Assembly: GCA_000507305.1 (NCBI GenBank)
Contig: DF239208.1
Location: 160,976-224,975, forward strand
Length of the DNA stretch: 64,000 nt
Direction: 5' to 3'
Source of the DNA: Breviolum minutum Mf 1.05b.01
Lineage: Eukaryota; Sar; Dinophyceae; Suessiales; Symbiodiniaceae
This document shows positions 1 to 11,643 of this stretch, piece by piece (the first letter of the stretch is position 1; every line of letters starts with the position of its first letter). A model generated the notes under the pieces. It did not search any database. It had not been told where the DNA came from and saw only the letters and a list, made by a program, of their open reading frames with translations. Both the position numbers and the translations under genes were made by a program.

Positions 1-387
1 CAGGTGGATTCCTTTACTATGTATACTATATAAACTACTTTTTTGGGGTGAGTAATTGGCAAAGTCGCTGTAATTCATCCATGATGTTCGATGATCAAGG
101 CTGAGATTGACTACTGTCGATGAGAGTTGTATCGTGACAGCTGTGTCTGACTTGTCCTCAGTTTTCAAAATAACATTCTCCTGTGGCCTTGCTTTGTATG
201 CACCCTGAATCTGTGCAATTGACAATATGATTTCAAGACAATTCCAGATATATCTATATATAGACACATGGTAACACATAATTAGCATCTTTCAGTCCTT
301 TTTAATTTCATTACACTTATACAGTACATGTTCTGCACTGATTGTATCAAAACATGTGTATGTATACATATATATGTAAATATGTAT

Positions 388-842
388 TTATAGTTTCCAC
401 ACGCTTCCCTGCCATTTGTTTGCACTACCCCAGTTGCGATCATAGATCTCTGACTTCAACTTCACAAAGCCAATTTTGTTTCGCCCAAAGAAATCCACCG
501 ATTGAACCTTCGCAACGCAAACACAATCATTGGAACACCCAACATGATCCACCAACGGCTGAATGGGTAAAGGATGGCTGGAAACTTTTGGAAGATTCAA
601 TGGAATCATATTGAGAAGGTTCATGTTATTACGCTACTGGTTCAGGTTGCTGGAGGCTATAAAGCGCCATTAAATATACAAAACAATACACAGACATACA
701 TCAAACCATCCAATACAAAGTGTTGATTGTTATGACAATTGTGTTGCAGTTTTGCCCTCAGGTTGCCTTCTTTTAAAAGGCTGCCCCGAATTTTTACGTA
801 CCAAGAATTGCACCATTTAAAAGGTGGAGAAAAACCAGGAGC
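388..842 (-). CDS. Two candidate exons, 3' end of an unknown gene
   Basis: Exon one is about 842-700: it follows a CCAAG acceptor, stays open for 47 codons (contains FKWCNSWYVKIRGSLLKEG) and meets a GTATGT donor. Exon two is about 558-388: it follows a pyrimidine-rich ATTCAG acceptor, reads 56 codons (contains DFFGRNKIGFVKLKSEIYDR) and ends at TAA. The amino-acid make-up (V, K, G, D rich) is protein-like. With the donors as given the phases do not match; an alternative donor near 708 with an acceptor near 590 would match. The plus strand of 434-566 also has good splice signals (CCCCAG acceptor, GTAAAG donor), but its reading is S/H/Q/P rich and looks like antisense. Product unknown. Confidence 0.35.
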
Positions 843-1859
843 CTTGGAGCCACAAAAGTATCTCAATTGTTGCTACGTAAACAAACAATAAGTGAATAAG
901 TGAATAGCAGTATTTCATAATATCGGGATAAACCCAAATTAGAAATAGGGACAAAGGTTACCATCAACAATACAAACGAAAGCACTGGAAGGGAAGGGGT
1001 AACACTGAATAAATTATGATTTTACCATCAAAAGAAGCAGCGACTAAAAAAATATTGATAATGGGGATAAAGGTGACCATCAAAATAAAATGGCGATAAA
1101 ACCTTTTAAACTATAATAATGCGCCAACCCAAATTGAGGCTAATTTTTGAAAGGCTTCCGTTGCTAAACCACAATGAACCAGTGGTTTGATCTTTTATCG
1201 ATTGCCCCGATAAATTGCGTCAGCTGAAGTACACAAATTCCAAGTTAGGGGAGTTTATGGTGCAGGATTTCTTCCATTAGCCATATCTCCAGCTTGGTCC
1301 TTGACCCAAAAGCATCCACCAGAGTTTAGGATAGATAACTAAAACCATGGACCCATGACGGAAGGTAAACTCAAAAAATGAAAAGAAAAATCAAGTTTCC
1401 TGGAAATGCATTATCTACAGTAATATACATATATATATATATGCATATAAAATACACAGATAGATATACTTTCAGATAACCTGCCTCCGAGGATGTCAAA
1501 TCTGACCCATTGAGAATATCATTCCTAACCTTCACCTGTTGGATTTTCCACTTTTGGGGGGTTGCTGATGGTCCAATTTCCCCGCAATCTCGGTGGTGTT
1601 TACCCTCCAGTCAAATCTCAAAACGATGGACTCCCCCAAATAGTGAGTGAATTTTCTCCTCTAGTGAAGCAACATGGCACTTGAAATCCCTCACATTTAA
1701 AAAGAGATACATCTTGAAATGATGCATTTGTCCATTATGTTTCTTTACCTCAGTGTATATCCGTAAAAGCATTGGTCAAAAAAACAAGTAGCAACACCAC
1801 ACCTACCACCACCCTGGCACTATGGTTTTTTTCAACCAAACAACGGTGACATGACGCAG
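843..1859. other. Non-coding, AT-rich spacer or intron
   Basis: No convincing exon was found. Positions 1261-1282 hold a fragment (GCAGGATTTCTTCCATTAG) resembling the inner arm of repeat family A. A short (AT)n run lies near 1430-1441. A 32-base open stretch at 1613-1644 has splice-like borders but is too short to trust. Confidence 0.5.
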
Positions 1860-2460
1860 GTCAAAGCTGTTACGATGATGTCGCAGCTTTCGAAGCCAAT
1901 CTGTGAAGGGAACAAAACTCAGAGCGTGGTCCAGCACTTCAGCGCCTTTGTTTTTGGAATGGATGCAAAACGTCGGGCTGATTGGAGCAATGATGAATGC
2001 ATATCTAGAAAATTACGGGGAAATTTTCTTTGGAAAAGTGTGTTTTGAGCGAAAATTTCACCCACAGTGGTCAATCATTGGTAGGTCAGTAGGGATACTG
2101 AGTTACCAAAGAAACGAACATCTAGTCATATTCACAAAGACAGATTGCCTTTTCAGAGCTGCTCCTCACAACTCAGTTTGATCCACGGTTTTTCTTCCGC
2201 TTACATTTTTTATTGCGGCAAAAAACGTGTTTTTTTTGCCCACACCAAAATGGAGCCAAGTGGCTTACATTCTCCTCCGCTTCAACGGAAATCTCCCCGT
2301 TAAGTCCACCATGGGAAAGTCTACGACTTGGTCTTTTCGGTTCCGTCCTTCGGCTTCTCCCGAAAGCGCCCAGGGCAAGGCCAAGGGCAAGGCCGGCGAA
2401 GAAGACAACGACCTGGACCTCGATGCTGGGGGAAAATCTCAGCATCGACGGATTTGTTGA
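1860..2460 (+). CDS. Two-exon 3' portion of an unknown gene, Gly/Lys/Asp-rich C terminus
   Basis: Exon 1860-2037 follows an ACGCAG acceptor and reads 59 codons (contains QLSKPICEGNKTQSVVQHF) to a GTGTGT donor in phase 1. Exon 2261-2460 follows a T-rich tract and CCAAG, enters in phase 1 and ends at TGA. The second exon is GC-rich at third codon positions and encodes a polar tail containing GKAKGKAGEEDNDLDLDAGG. The matching phase and the purine bias at first codon positions favour the plus strand. The minus strand is also open over 2173-2571, which is the main doubt. The product is not recognised; the acidic/basic tail suggests a disordered C terminus. Confidence 0.42.
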
Positions 2461-3330
2461 AAAGGTGATTTGGAATTGCCATGAATTGCCTTCCAAAGGT
2501 CTTTTTTTACTTTTTCTATCCGAAGAAAAAAGGCCGGGTACTGTAACTTCACTTTGTGGCATTGAAGACAAGCAGGCCTCAATTCCTAGGACACAGGGGT
2601 GGTACTTAAGGCTGGTTGTTAAGCTGGTGGTAAGCCCGTTTCACCGCCGGGACTATCCAGGTACAATTTTCTCCAAAAGGCTGAACTACCAACTGACTGA
2701 AGTTTGCAATGATGTAGATGCTGTATATAGAAAAAATATCACAGCGTCCAGGACAAATATCAAATACTACTTGAAAAACTCATATAATATACCAAGAATT
2801 TCGAAGTGTGCTGTTTCTTTTTCAACCTCTTGTGCTCCAAAAAAGACAGCCTATCCAAGCATGTCTATTTTATACCTCTCCAAAAGTCAAGCATCACTGT
2901 GAAGGAAGTTGGCTAAGCTCGCAATGCTCCAAACTTCAGTCTCAGTTTCTGGATTTAACTGCACCATGGCACAGCAATTTTGGTTGCTTGCTGTTGCAGC
3001 GTTTGGTTGTTAACTTGAACCATGTCTTTCTTGAAGTTGTGTTTTCGCAATGTTGCTTCACCCAACAAAAATAAGCCCTGCCTGTTGAATCCGTTGTTTT
3101 TGGCATGAAACAAAATAACACACACACACACACACACACCAGGAAAACAAGGCTTCTGAATCAACGAAAATCAACCAACCACGGCGTTTCTTCGAGAAAA
3201 TGATCAACAAGACAACATACAATAGCCCCCCGGAAAACTATCTTATGACCCCACAATTGATGGTTGGAAGCTGAAGTTTCCTTTTAAAGTGGTCCCTTTG
3301 AAATGGGGATTTTGTCAACATTTTCGGGAG
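2461..3330. other. Spacer with no convincing exon
   Basis: Holds a (CA)n microsatellite at 3117-3140 and weak open stretches. A short ATG reading at about 2966-3010 looks like a signal peptide (MAQQFWLLAVAAFG) but ends at once and is unsupported. Confidence 0.4.
3117..3140. repeat. (CA)n microsatellite
   Basis: About twelve CA dinucleotides in a row. Confidence 0.95.
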
Positions 3331-6300
3331 GGTAGCTACCTTGGATTCTGCAAATGCGTTCGTTGCTCATGTTGTGACCATCACCCGCCAGGTCATGAAA
3401 CCTTGTTATGTGTTGTTCCTACTGTGGATAGTTGTGATGTACTTCTCTAGGTAGAACATGTTGTAATGTGTTTTAATCATAAGGAAAGGATGATAAGTTG
3501 TTCCCCTTTCTAAGCAACATTCTTAGGTGGTGTTATAGTGATGCTTCATATTTGATACCGGTGCTGAGGAGTGTTATGAACATGTCAACGGGGAAGCAAG
3601 TGGAGTTGTTTATAGAAAAGCTGGGTTGTGACCCAAGTCCGAAGAGTTTCTTTCTAGTGGTTTCAACCTGTTGGAAGAATTCTATTCCGCGTCCAAATGG
3701 CAGCACATCATTCCACTATCCCAAATGGATGTTGATGGTAAATGTCGTTGAAATGATTGGACTGAAAACCACGATATGCTGAGTCAACAAAAAAAATCGC
3801 TGGGTCGGACCTGAAGCTGGAAAAAACAGCAATTTGACGGTCGAAGTTGCAGCACAGGCACTGGAAAAACATGTCGGACATGTCGTCGAGTCCGACCAAG
3901 TCCAGATTTGATGGAAATAGAAGTCTTTAGCGACTTTTGATTGAGTTCAACTAAAGGTAAACTTATAAACAATCAGTTTTTCTGAAACAATTTCTCTACA
4001 AAAAAAAAGAGTTTCGTCAATCTGTTCAAGAGTCAGTCAACTGGAATATTCGTCAATCTGTCCCGAAGCACCGGCCAATGGACATGTTTTCGGCTGGGGC
4101 TGCACGAGGGAGCATCAACCACAGGCTGGCGGCCCGGCCATGACTGGATATCTAACACTTGTTGAAACAACGGCAATAAGTGTATATATACATGTATTTA
4201 CTATAGTCTACATATTACAAATATATATATATATAGACTGTTATACATATACTATCATAAAAGTACAATGAAAATATAATATTATACAAGAAATTATTGT
4301 ATATGGCATTTGTATACATATACTATCATTCATGTACACACTATTGTAAATGATCATGAAATATATGTACGTATACATATATGTATACAGTACAAATAAG
4401 TATTGTCTTGGGTCACGTTGCAGGATGATTCCTGCCACATGGCGTTACAGTATCACGGCCATTCCAGGCCGGCGTCATTCAGATTTGACACCGATGAGAT
4501 CAACGCCATGGTGGGACGAGGCCCTCTTGGTATTTCAAACATCTCTGAGTCGTCTGGAATGTATCGCAAAACTGTGCAATTTTGGTCTGAAGCGTGCCTA
4601 GAAAGATGAGACTGTAGGAGTAATCATGATGATCTTCAATGCAAGCAATATTTGGGAGAAATGGCATGACACACCCTTGGTGTCAATCAACATCATCATT
4701 AAGTCTACTAGACTCTATAGACTTCATTGTACATATCCCATGCAACATATATGAAAATTCGCTTTTGCCTGAAATGCCCCGTGTGATGGCAATGCCATCC
4801 GGGACGATTTTTGGGGAGAACTGTCCCACTCCAAAAAAGGTTTCCCCAATCTTGGGGGAAGTTTGCTGAAGATTTGCCTAGAATCATAGCATGTATATAT
4901 ATATATATATATATGTATGTATCAAGATCCATCTTGTTTTGACTGCTGCACCCAATTTTTGAAAGATATATAAAGATATATGGCTTCTGAGAGATTCCTC
5001 TGACATCCGAAAATGGCTGCTTCTTTTTCACAGTTTCACAACATGGTCGAAGGTCCTAAGGTGAACATCAGCTTCAAAAGTGCCGAGGAAGGGATATGTT
5101 CGTTCCGAATGGAATTAGTGTCAAACCTCAACTCCCCATCTGGAACCATGCTCCCATCAACCAACATGAGTTTATGCCGCATGAGACAACATACACTTAC
5201 CCTTCCAATTACCATATATGTTGATCTGGGATAAAGTAAAGAATCATGGCAACGGCAGCATCACTTCTCAGACTCATATGCTTGAAAAACACCGTTGAGG
5301 TTCCGCATAGTTTCCTGTATGAACTGCCTAGGGCCTAGTCTTCCGACGAGCTGACCTTGTTTCAGTATAAGATAGAGCAGGACTTCAGGTGGTTGAAACA
5401 CCCAACCAACTCCAAAAAATGTGTATCAAAGCAGATCATCTTCCGAATTTCAATGAAAATACACACACAAAGTTGAAACCACCAAAGTGGAGAAAGATCT
5501 GGCTCCAAACTAGTCAAATCATACACATCTCGTTGGTGCCACTTGGAAGACAAACAGAAGGTATACCATCTGCTGTGTGTTGCTAGTGTTTCAAACATCT
5601 TTTTTCAGGATCAACCCATGTTTGCTCCATATATACCACATGTCTTAGCTGCTGTGTTGTGATCTTTTTTGGCATCAACTCGGGATCCATACAAACCTAG
5701 CTGTTTCATTTAGGAGTACCCCAAAACAAGTCGCTAGTTGCTACCAACAAAGGGGGCCGCCTGAAATGCCACGATCAGATTTTTGTCGGAATGTTCAACG
5801 TTCAATCCCCACCCCATTTTTTTGGCGTTTTATTGTTGGTGTTTTCACTGGAAAAATATTTTGGCTATGAAGCATATTTACTCCCCAAAATAGGGAAGAT
5901 CTTTGGGATTTGGCTGGCAGTTCAAAGGATTTCTTGCAACGAATGCACTGAGAGGCGTTTTCTCGATTCGGCAGTTTCTCGAAGAGTCATTCACTCCAAA
6001 CAGGTCCAATGCGTTTCATCAAAATTTCCAGCTTTTCTGCACGCAAAAGGTGAGTACATGTCTCCATAATATCACCAACATGTTGCGTATGGAGAATCTA
6101 ACCCGAAGGATCCAGATATGTCCTAAGAAAGGGATTTCCTCTATAATCCTATTCTGGAGATGGGATTGCGACCATCAATCCTACTCTAGGGAGGGGTCTG
6201 GATTCTTAGGGTAAAGTACAGAAACCCCGCTATCCCTTTGAGGTTGGGTCAGGTGACGATACGTACTTTTTGGATGGACACCGTTTGGAGACCCTGCAGA

Positions 6301-8227
6301 TGAGGGACGATGTTACAGAGGCATGTATGTATATATATATATATATGTATGCAAATATATTTATATATACAAATTACAAAGTTCAAAATGCATAGATTGT
6401 TAGAATTTACCTATGACACAAAATGATTGACCCCAAATTTGATGGGTTGGAATACTTGTAGCCAATCTTGAGGTCACAACAGTGGTATATCATTTAGGTC
6501 TTGATGCCAATTTCATAGGCTGGATTCTGCTGGAAACTGCCCACAAAGGCATTCACTACCCCGAATTACCGCAACAGGAATGTGAGATGAGATGCATCAC
6601 ATCTAAAATCCAGGCTCTCGACACAAAAGTCCGAGAAGTACAGCTGGTCAAATCAATTCGTTGTCTATGAAACTTCAAGGTATTATGGAAACAGTTTCAA
6701 ATAGTCTTCCTGAGCACAAACCCTGCGACATATTGAAATCAATGCAACATCAATGAATTGAATTGCCACATAAACCAGCGTTACAGAATGTTAATGGACC
6801 TCCCTTCAACACCTTGGCCAGAATCATCTTTTCTGGAAAAGTTGTCTTAATAGTTTCATCCTGTCGGGATTGTCATACCCCCGGGCGAGTGGGATATCTG
6901 CCATCCCAAAAATTTACAGCTGAACCAGCATTTCATCTCAATTCCACAGTTGCATGAGAAGGGGTCTGCGCTGAACCGCATGCGCACACCACTGAATCAG
7001 TTCACCATGGACCCGCCTCACACATTGGATGAGGGATGGTGACTCTGGGATGGGGGATGGGTTCTGTAAAGAGCTGCTTTGGGGGAGAGTCAAATGAAGC
7101 AAATAAGAAAACCTCTTTAGACGGATTGCATCAAACAAAAACCCAAACAACAACCATGTTAGAACAAAATGGACAGCTCCAGCAGACTTTTTGGGAAAGA
7201 AGTTAACCTAGCAAACCCGTTTTGCAACCAAAAATCAGATGCTTGGCCAACCTTTGAACGGTGTCGATTTGGAGACAGGCATGCCTATCACTCCGTTCCC
7301 TTTTAGAATTGCTTCACAAGGGCCTGAATGTTATAACGGCTTGGTAACACATTCGTGGTTGCAGAGGGTTTATATTTATATCTATATATATATATATCTA
7401 TATATATATAATTATATACATTGGTATAATATATATGTATATATATATATATGTAACCAGGGTTTGGTTGCCACATTACGCTATCTATGGTCATCTCGTT
7501 ACTTCAACCATCACAAATGAACTGTATAGAAATCAGATTGTTTGGGAAATACCGGAGGGTTGCTGTTGTAATTACCTTTAAGTAAAAATAGCTATATGCA
7601 GTTATTCTACAATATGTTGAAAAAAGGTCGATGCTGGAATTTGTGTAGATTGCTCTCCATTTCAATTGGTGTACAAAGTGAGTTTTTCCCAACTACACTG
7701 TCTACCCTCCTTTGAACTAACATTCAAAAGCTTGGAAGATGTGGTTTCCTCGCGGAGGACGGATTGTCCAACCAGGCAGGACCGTTCTTTAAATGTGTTC
7801 GTTCGCCATGACACCTTGGGCATGGGTCTCAAAGCCATGATGCACTTTCACCTGGCCGCTTCGAAGGTGTGACAAAGCTAGGAACGGTTCCACTGAAAGG
7901 AAAGAATCCTCCAAACAGTCAAGTATCCCAATGAATCCATTTTCATGGCGGCATATGTATACATACTTGTATTGACTGATGTTGATGTTGGATATGAAAA
8001 ACGCATCCATCCCACTGAAGTATCCATAGCATATTGTGAACTATGAGTCGTGGTATATTTGTTGACCAATGTGGCAGGACACTATCCACTTTGACAGGTT
8101 CCCAAGTGAAGAGACTCCATGCTGGTACCCTGTAAATGGCCCGAATGTTCACGGAGGAAACCTATCGATGTCGGTCAATCTACAATCCCCACATCCTTCG
8201 AAAAACTATTGGACTCGCATAACTTGA
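3331..8227 (+). CDS. Candidate multi-exon gene, product unknown
   Basis: Proposed exons: 3331-3450 (hydrophobic, CYVLFLLWIVVMYFSR, a likely membrane segment), 3527-3737, 4424-4529 (FRFDTDEINAMVGRGPLG), 5714-6049 (strand uncertain), 6243-6324 (GDDTYFLDGHRLETLQMR), 6483 to 6648 or 6670, 6950-7038, 7239-7343, 7649-7677, 7731-7866, 7919-7956, 8098-8227. Several junctions keep phase: 3450/3527 (AG+G), 3737/4424, 4529/5714 (G+GA), 6324/6483, 7343/7649 and 7677/7731. The 3451-3526 intron runs GTAGAA to TTCTTAG; the 7678-7730 intron is 53 bases, GTGAGT to CAAAAG, with CTAAC before its end. The 7038/7239 junction does not match phase, so an exon is missing or the model spans two genes. Start and stop are unresolved. 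No family was recognised. Confidence 0.35.
5714..6049. CDS. Coding-like island, strand ambiguous
   Basis: On the plus strand it can be one exon or two (5714-5838 plus 5921-6049), with a TTTAG acceptor and a perfect AAAAG|GTGAGT donor. On the minus strand one frame is open with a single TGA and contains NRENASQCIRCKKSFELP, a CxxC zinc-finger-like segment. Amino-acid make-up favours minus; splice signals favour plus. The CxxC start resembles the first cysteine pair of FYVE-type fingers, but the RRHHCR core is absent, so no family is assigned. Confidence 0.35.
6089..6214. mobile_element. Inverted-repeat element, family G
   Basis: The arms are CCGAAGGATCCAGA near the left end and TCTGGATTCTTAGGG at the right end, near reverse complements. 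Related copies lie near 36390-36486 (same TCTGGATTCTTAGGG end) and 50887-50975 (left half). Non-autonomous, no coding capacity. Confidence 0.6.
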
Positions 8228-9198
8228 AATTACACAGGAACTCTTCATGTTTTGGATCATTTTGGAGGTTCCGAATGATACTTCCATTGGTTCATTTTTT
8301 CGGTGTATGCTCCCCAGATCCTTTTTTTCCTTTTTTAAGATGCGCGGGGTGGACTCCTTTTGACGACTTGTTTGCCGTCCCATAAGCTGTTAGCAGATCT
8401 TCAAAAACCCACCAACAATAACCAACCAAAGGGGTGGATGGAATATGGAATCGTTCGGTTTCTGCAAAAGGCAACACAAAAGAAAAGTTGAAAATTGTAG
8501 GAGACTCAGGTGTTTTCTATATACTCTAGGATGGTTGTACTATTACTATTGAAAACGATGGGACTTGCATGTTTTGATCACATTGGATGACAGTGACAAG
8601 CATCACTAATCGTCTGCATGGATTCTTCAGGGGTACCTGAAATAAATCCATTTGTCTACACATATATATATATATAAACCAAAGTAATACGGGATATGAG
8701 AGAAAATGGAATCCTCCTACCACAAACCAGCCTTAAAATGAAGGAATAATACCTTCATATGATCAGTAAGATGTTGATTGAATCAACATGTCTTCTAACC
8801 TATCTGAACAGCTCGAAATATATACTCTGCCTTCAATAAACTAGATGCCAAAGTTCCTACGAATCGACTTGTTTCGAAAAAGACTTGGGCCCTGTAACCA
8901 CCACCATTTTTTCGTGGCACTTTGACGGACATTTCTCTTCCCAAGGTGGGATATGTTAGTTCCCTTGAGGGGTGACTCCCTCAGGAGGTCATGAAAGATT
9001 TCAAGTCATTTTCTTTGAAAATGGATGAACCTGGCAACACTCCCAAAATACCTATACATATCAATAAATGTAATCATAGATAGTAATAATAATGATAACA
9101 ATCATGAAGATAGTAATAACAATTAATATCATAGATATATCATATAATATATATACAAATTACATCAAATTACAGTATCAATTCTCTGATTTTTTCAG
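8228..9198. other. Spacer with a half element of family B
   Basis: Around 8941-8990 there is AAGGTGGGATATGTTAGTTCC followed by a short stem, matching the right arm of family B. A minus-strand open frame at 8292-8466 (contains STPLVGYCWWVFEDLL) is protein-like with a TTTTGCAG acceptor, but conflicts with plus-strand readings of the same DNA. Confidence 0.4.
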
Positions 9199-9261
9199 CA
9201 TCCACCTGAACTTTTACAGAAAAAATCCGCCTGTTTGGCGCTGATGAAGGCTGGGCCTTGA
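9199..9261 (+). CDS. Possible terminal exon
   Basis: Follows a strong acceptor (GATTTTTTCAG) and reads HPPELLQKKSACLALMKAGP to TGA. Twenty codons is short; it could end the 3331-8227 gene. Unknown product. Confidence 0.3.
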   Translation, partial: HPPELLQKKSACLALMKAGP

Positions 9262-9352
9262 AGACCTGAACAGTTGAGTCGACGCAAAGGGCTGCAACCA
9301 TGTGGTGGAAACTCCCTGGAAGTTTAACAGCGAAAGCCCCTGAAAAATGATC

Positions 9353-9438
9353 TAGTTGGTGGTTTCAACCCAACTGAAATTGGATAATTTTTCCCAAGTA
9401 GGGATCAAAATCACAAATATTTGAAACCACCACCCTAG
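9353..9438. mobile_element. MITE-like element, family C copy 1
   Basis: Begins TAGTTGGTGGTTTCAACCCA and ends TTTGAAACCACCACC, so the arms are inverted repeats of GGTGGTTTCAA. The middle is shorter than in other copies (a deletion around the AAAATATTAGTCAAA segment). Non-coding. Confidence 0.85.
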
Positions 9439-9473
9439 TGACGGGACTGGAAGACGATCCGGCTTCCTTTGAG

Positions 9474-10229
9474 CGACTTTTTGGGTGGAATTCGTAGGGA
9501 ATACATGTGGAAACTACCCATGGAAAATAAGCACCAAGGAAGTATCAAGCTGCCTAGGGGCAAACAAAAGATGTCCCAGGTATACATGAAAAATGGATTA
9601 AGAAATGGTCTAAGTCTACCTTTCTGTCAACATGTTGTTTTTCTTGTCTGGGTCCCTGTTTTTCTAAGTTTCATCAGTTTCTGGGCAAATGACTCTAATT
9701 CCTAAACCTGAATTCTTCGGGGATTTGGGGTGGGTATTCCCTTACTAAACCACCACCACCATTGTTTCGGTGACCAAGCAGTTTCATCACCTGCCGTTTT
9801 TGGGTTGCCGTTGCCTCGCTTCTTCTTCTCACTGATCTGCACCGAGGCCTGAGACCATCGAACATCTCGCAAAGCGAAGGGTGCCATTAAAAATGAGGAA
9901 AAAAATGCAACAGCAAGTTGTGGAAGAATTCGAAACGTCAAAGTGCTTCACTAGAATTCATTTGAAAAAAAACTTAACTTGGGCAAATAACTACGTATTT
10001 GTGCTGTGTGACATCTTCGTCTTGAAATGTGATGGGTATCAACCCGTCAAAGTATGTACAAAACATTACAAGTGCTACTTGCAGACCATCTAGAGTGTTG
10101 GTAGGGCAAGGCGATTCAACTGATTTGCCTTTCCCTTTTGAGCAACTGACATTACGTTCAGATGATAGCTGGAAAACCCAGCTTATACATGGCATATTCA
10201 AACAAAAACAACAGAAATGTTCCCCATAA
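9474..10229 (+). CDS. Three-exon gene segment with basic and coiled-coil-like region
   Basis: Exons 9474-9579, 9847-10035 and 10085-10229. Exon two follows a pyrimidine tract (CTTCTTCTTCTCACTG...CCGAG) and reads a charged stretch containing KRRVPLKMRKKMQQQVVEEF, then hydrophobic NNYVFVLCDIFVL. Exon three (contains GQGDSTDLPFPFEQLTLRSD) ends at TAA. The 49-base intron 10036-10084 runs GTATCA to TTGCAG with matched phase (GG+A). Exon one matches exon two when read in the frame containing CGNYPWKISTKE (AG+G). The start is not found. Function unknown. Confidence 0.45.
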
Positions 10230-10281
10230 AAAAATATTCCACAGTAATCCCTGCTTATTGATTTTTTCCGACGTATAATAA

Positions 10282-10385
10282 CATGTTGTTTGGGTTAAAA
10301 GCATTACCAAAAGCATCACGAGGCTTTTTTGGAAATCACACGATTGCACCTTGGCACGGAACGCACGCGCACGAGCCTGACGATG
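10282..10385 (+). CDS. Possible first or internal exon
   Basis: The GATG|GTGAGA donor at 10385 is strong. Two frames fit: one from an ATG at 10282 (MLFGLKALPKASRGFFGN...) and one from an AAAAG acceptor at 10313 (HHEAFLEITRLHLGTERTR). Only 53-84 bases separate it from the preceding stop. Confidence 0.3.
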
Positions 10386-10813
10386 GTGAGACGTGACCAA
10401 CCTACCTGCTGCAATTATATTATACCATATCATAGATCATTATATTGTGTCAATATGTGTGTATAAAAATATACATTTGGGGTCCTGCCAAAAACACTGG
10501 AACAAAACAGTGGAACATGAAGGTCATACCTTGGGGGTTCCCTTCATATTAAAATGAAGAGATTGTTTAACAACCCACTGATTCTCCAGGGTTTAGGCAG
10601 GCCCCAAAATGGGATGTACATATCTGGAGGAGATTTTTTCCGACAAAAGTCACCCCAGAGTTTCCCATAGAGTGACTTACCATCAAAAAATGGGGGGTGA
10701 ATCTATTTGAAATTCACTAAAACACCTGATCTAAGTGGGCAATTACCAAAACTACTTTCCAAATGGGGATTTTTCGGGCACCAGTTTTTTTTTGGTCACC
10801 TTCATTTGCTCAG

Positions 10814-10840
10814 ATTCAGAAGGATGAATCTAACCCGAAT
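10814..10840 (+). CDS. Possible 27-base micro-exon
   Basis: Reads IQKDESNPN after a very pyrimidine-rich acceptor (TTCATTTGCTCAG). Too short to be sure. Confidence 0.2.
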
Positions 10841-10857
10841 GTTTTTTTCATTTAAAG

Positions 10858-10964
10858 ATACACCCCTGAAAACGAACATGTCCTCTAAAAAATGAGCCAT
10901 CTCAAAAGGAAAGTAGTCTTCCAACCACCATTGTTCAGGGGACATGTTAGTTTTTCATGGTGTA
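10858..10964. mobile_element. Inverted-repeat element, family E
   Basis: Left end ATACACCCCTGAAAACGAAC and right end GTTAGTTTTTCATGGTGTA are near reverse complements. Similar ends occur near 34384-34495, 35058-35146, 38178-38292 and 41545-41660. No coding capacity. Confidence 0.6.
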
Positions 10965-10992
10965 CTTATGTGTTTTTATCAGGACTTTGCAG

Positions 10993-11148
10993 GGGTTTGT
11001 GTCAGTTCGTGTATGTGATCATTCACTGAAAAAGACGAACTTTCCAAAAATCATCACATCCTCCAAGGAGCTCCGTTGTCAAATTAAAAAAACATGCCAA
11101 ACAAAATATCTCAAATCATTCTCAAGTTTAAAGAGAGAAAATCTATAG
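10993..11148 (+). CDS. Candidate terminal exon, Lys-rich
   Basis: Acceptor GACTTTGCAG, then 51 codons (contains SLKKTNFPKIITSSKELR) to TAG. The composition is protein-like and basic. Unknown product. Confidence 0.4.
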   Translation, partial: GFVSVRVCDHSLKKTNFPKIITSSKELRCQIKKTCQTKYLKSFSSLKRENL

Positions 11149-11234
11149 AAATCATAATTTCCGTATTCTTACAATCGTGATCCAATTAATTACAAGTAAT
11201 TAATCTCATCATCCTTATCATAATCATATTGTAA

Positions 11235-11435
11235 TTGGATCCCATTGTGGACATGTCCAACGTCATTTTTCTGAAAAAACGAGAAATAACCCATGGGAGG
11301 ACATTGTTGGCACATATCGGCACCCTTTCATTGCTTCATCGTCTCTGCGCAAATGGAAAAACCGAACCACAAAAGAGGCCAAAAGAGATCACCAGCTGCA
11401 AACCAGCAAATGTGCGGTTCTTTGCATGGAAATAA
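11235..11435 (+). CDS. Candidate exon, unknown
   Basis: Open for 66 codons to TAA; contains FLKKREITHGRTLLAHIG and ITSCKPANVRFFAWK. No clear acceptor. Frames on both strands overlap. Confidence 0.3.
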   Translation: MDPIVDMSNVIFLKKREITHGRTLLAHIGTLSLLHRLCANGKTEPQKRPKEITSCKPANVRFFAWK

Positions 11436-11643
11436 GGGGACAAATCTTGGTTCTATTACACACTCCTATCTCTATGTGAATTGATGCATATGTAAACATT
11501 AAACATAGTAAATATATGCATGCACATAAATAGATAATCAAATTCTAACACATATCTAAATATTGAATATACATGCAGAAACTGTTTCATTCACTACTTT
11601 CGTCAAAAATACACAGATGAATCCCAACCTGCACATCTCTCAG

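Noticed and set aside
5384..5490. Ninth family C copy
   Set aside because: Arms (GGTGGTTGAAAC, GTTGAAACCACC) fit but the core is not recognisable, so it was not listed as a copy.
9791..9848. Minus-strand exon reading ASVQISEKKKRGNGNPKT with AG and GT borders
   Set aside because: It is the complement of a pyrimidine-rich tract that serves as the acceptor of the better plus-strand exon at 9847.
10350..10376. 27-base minus-strand micro-exon (ARARAFRAK)
   Set aside because: The plus strand has a longer open exon with a strong GTGAGA donor over the same bases.
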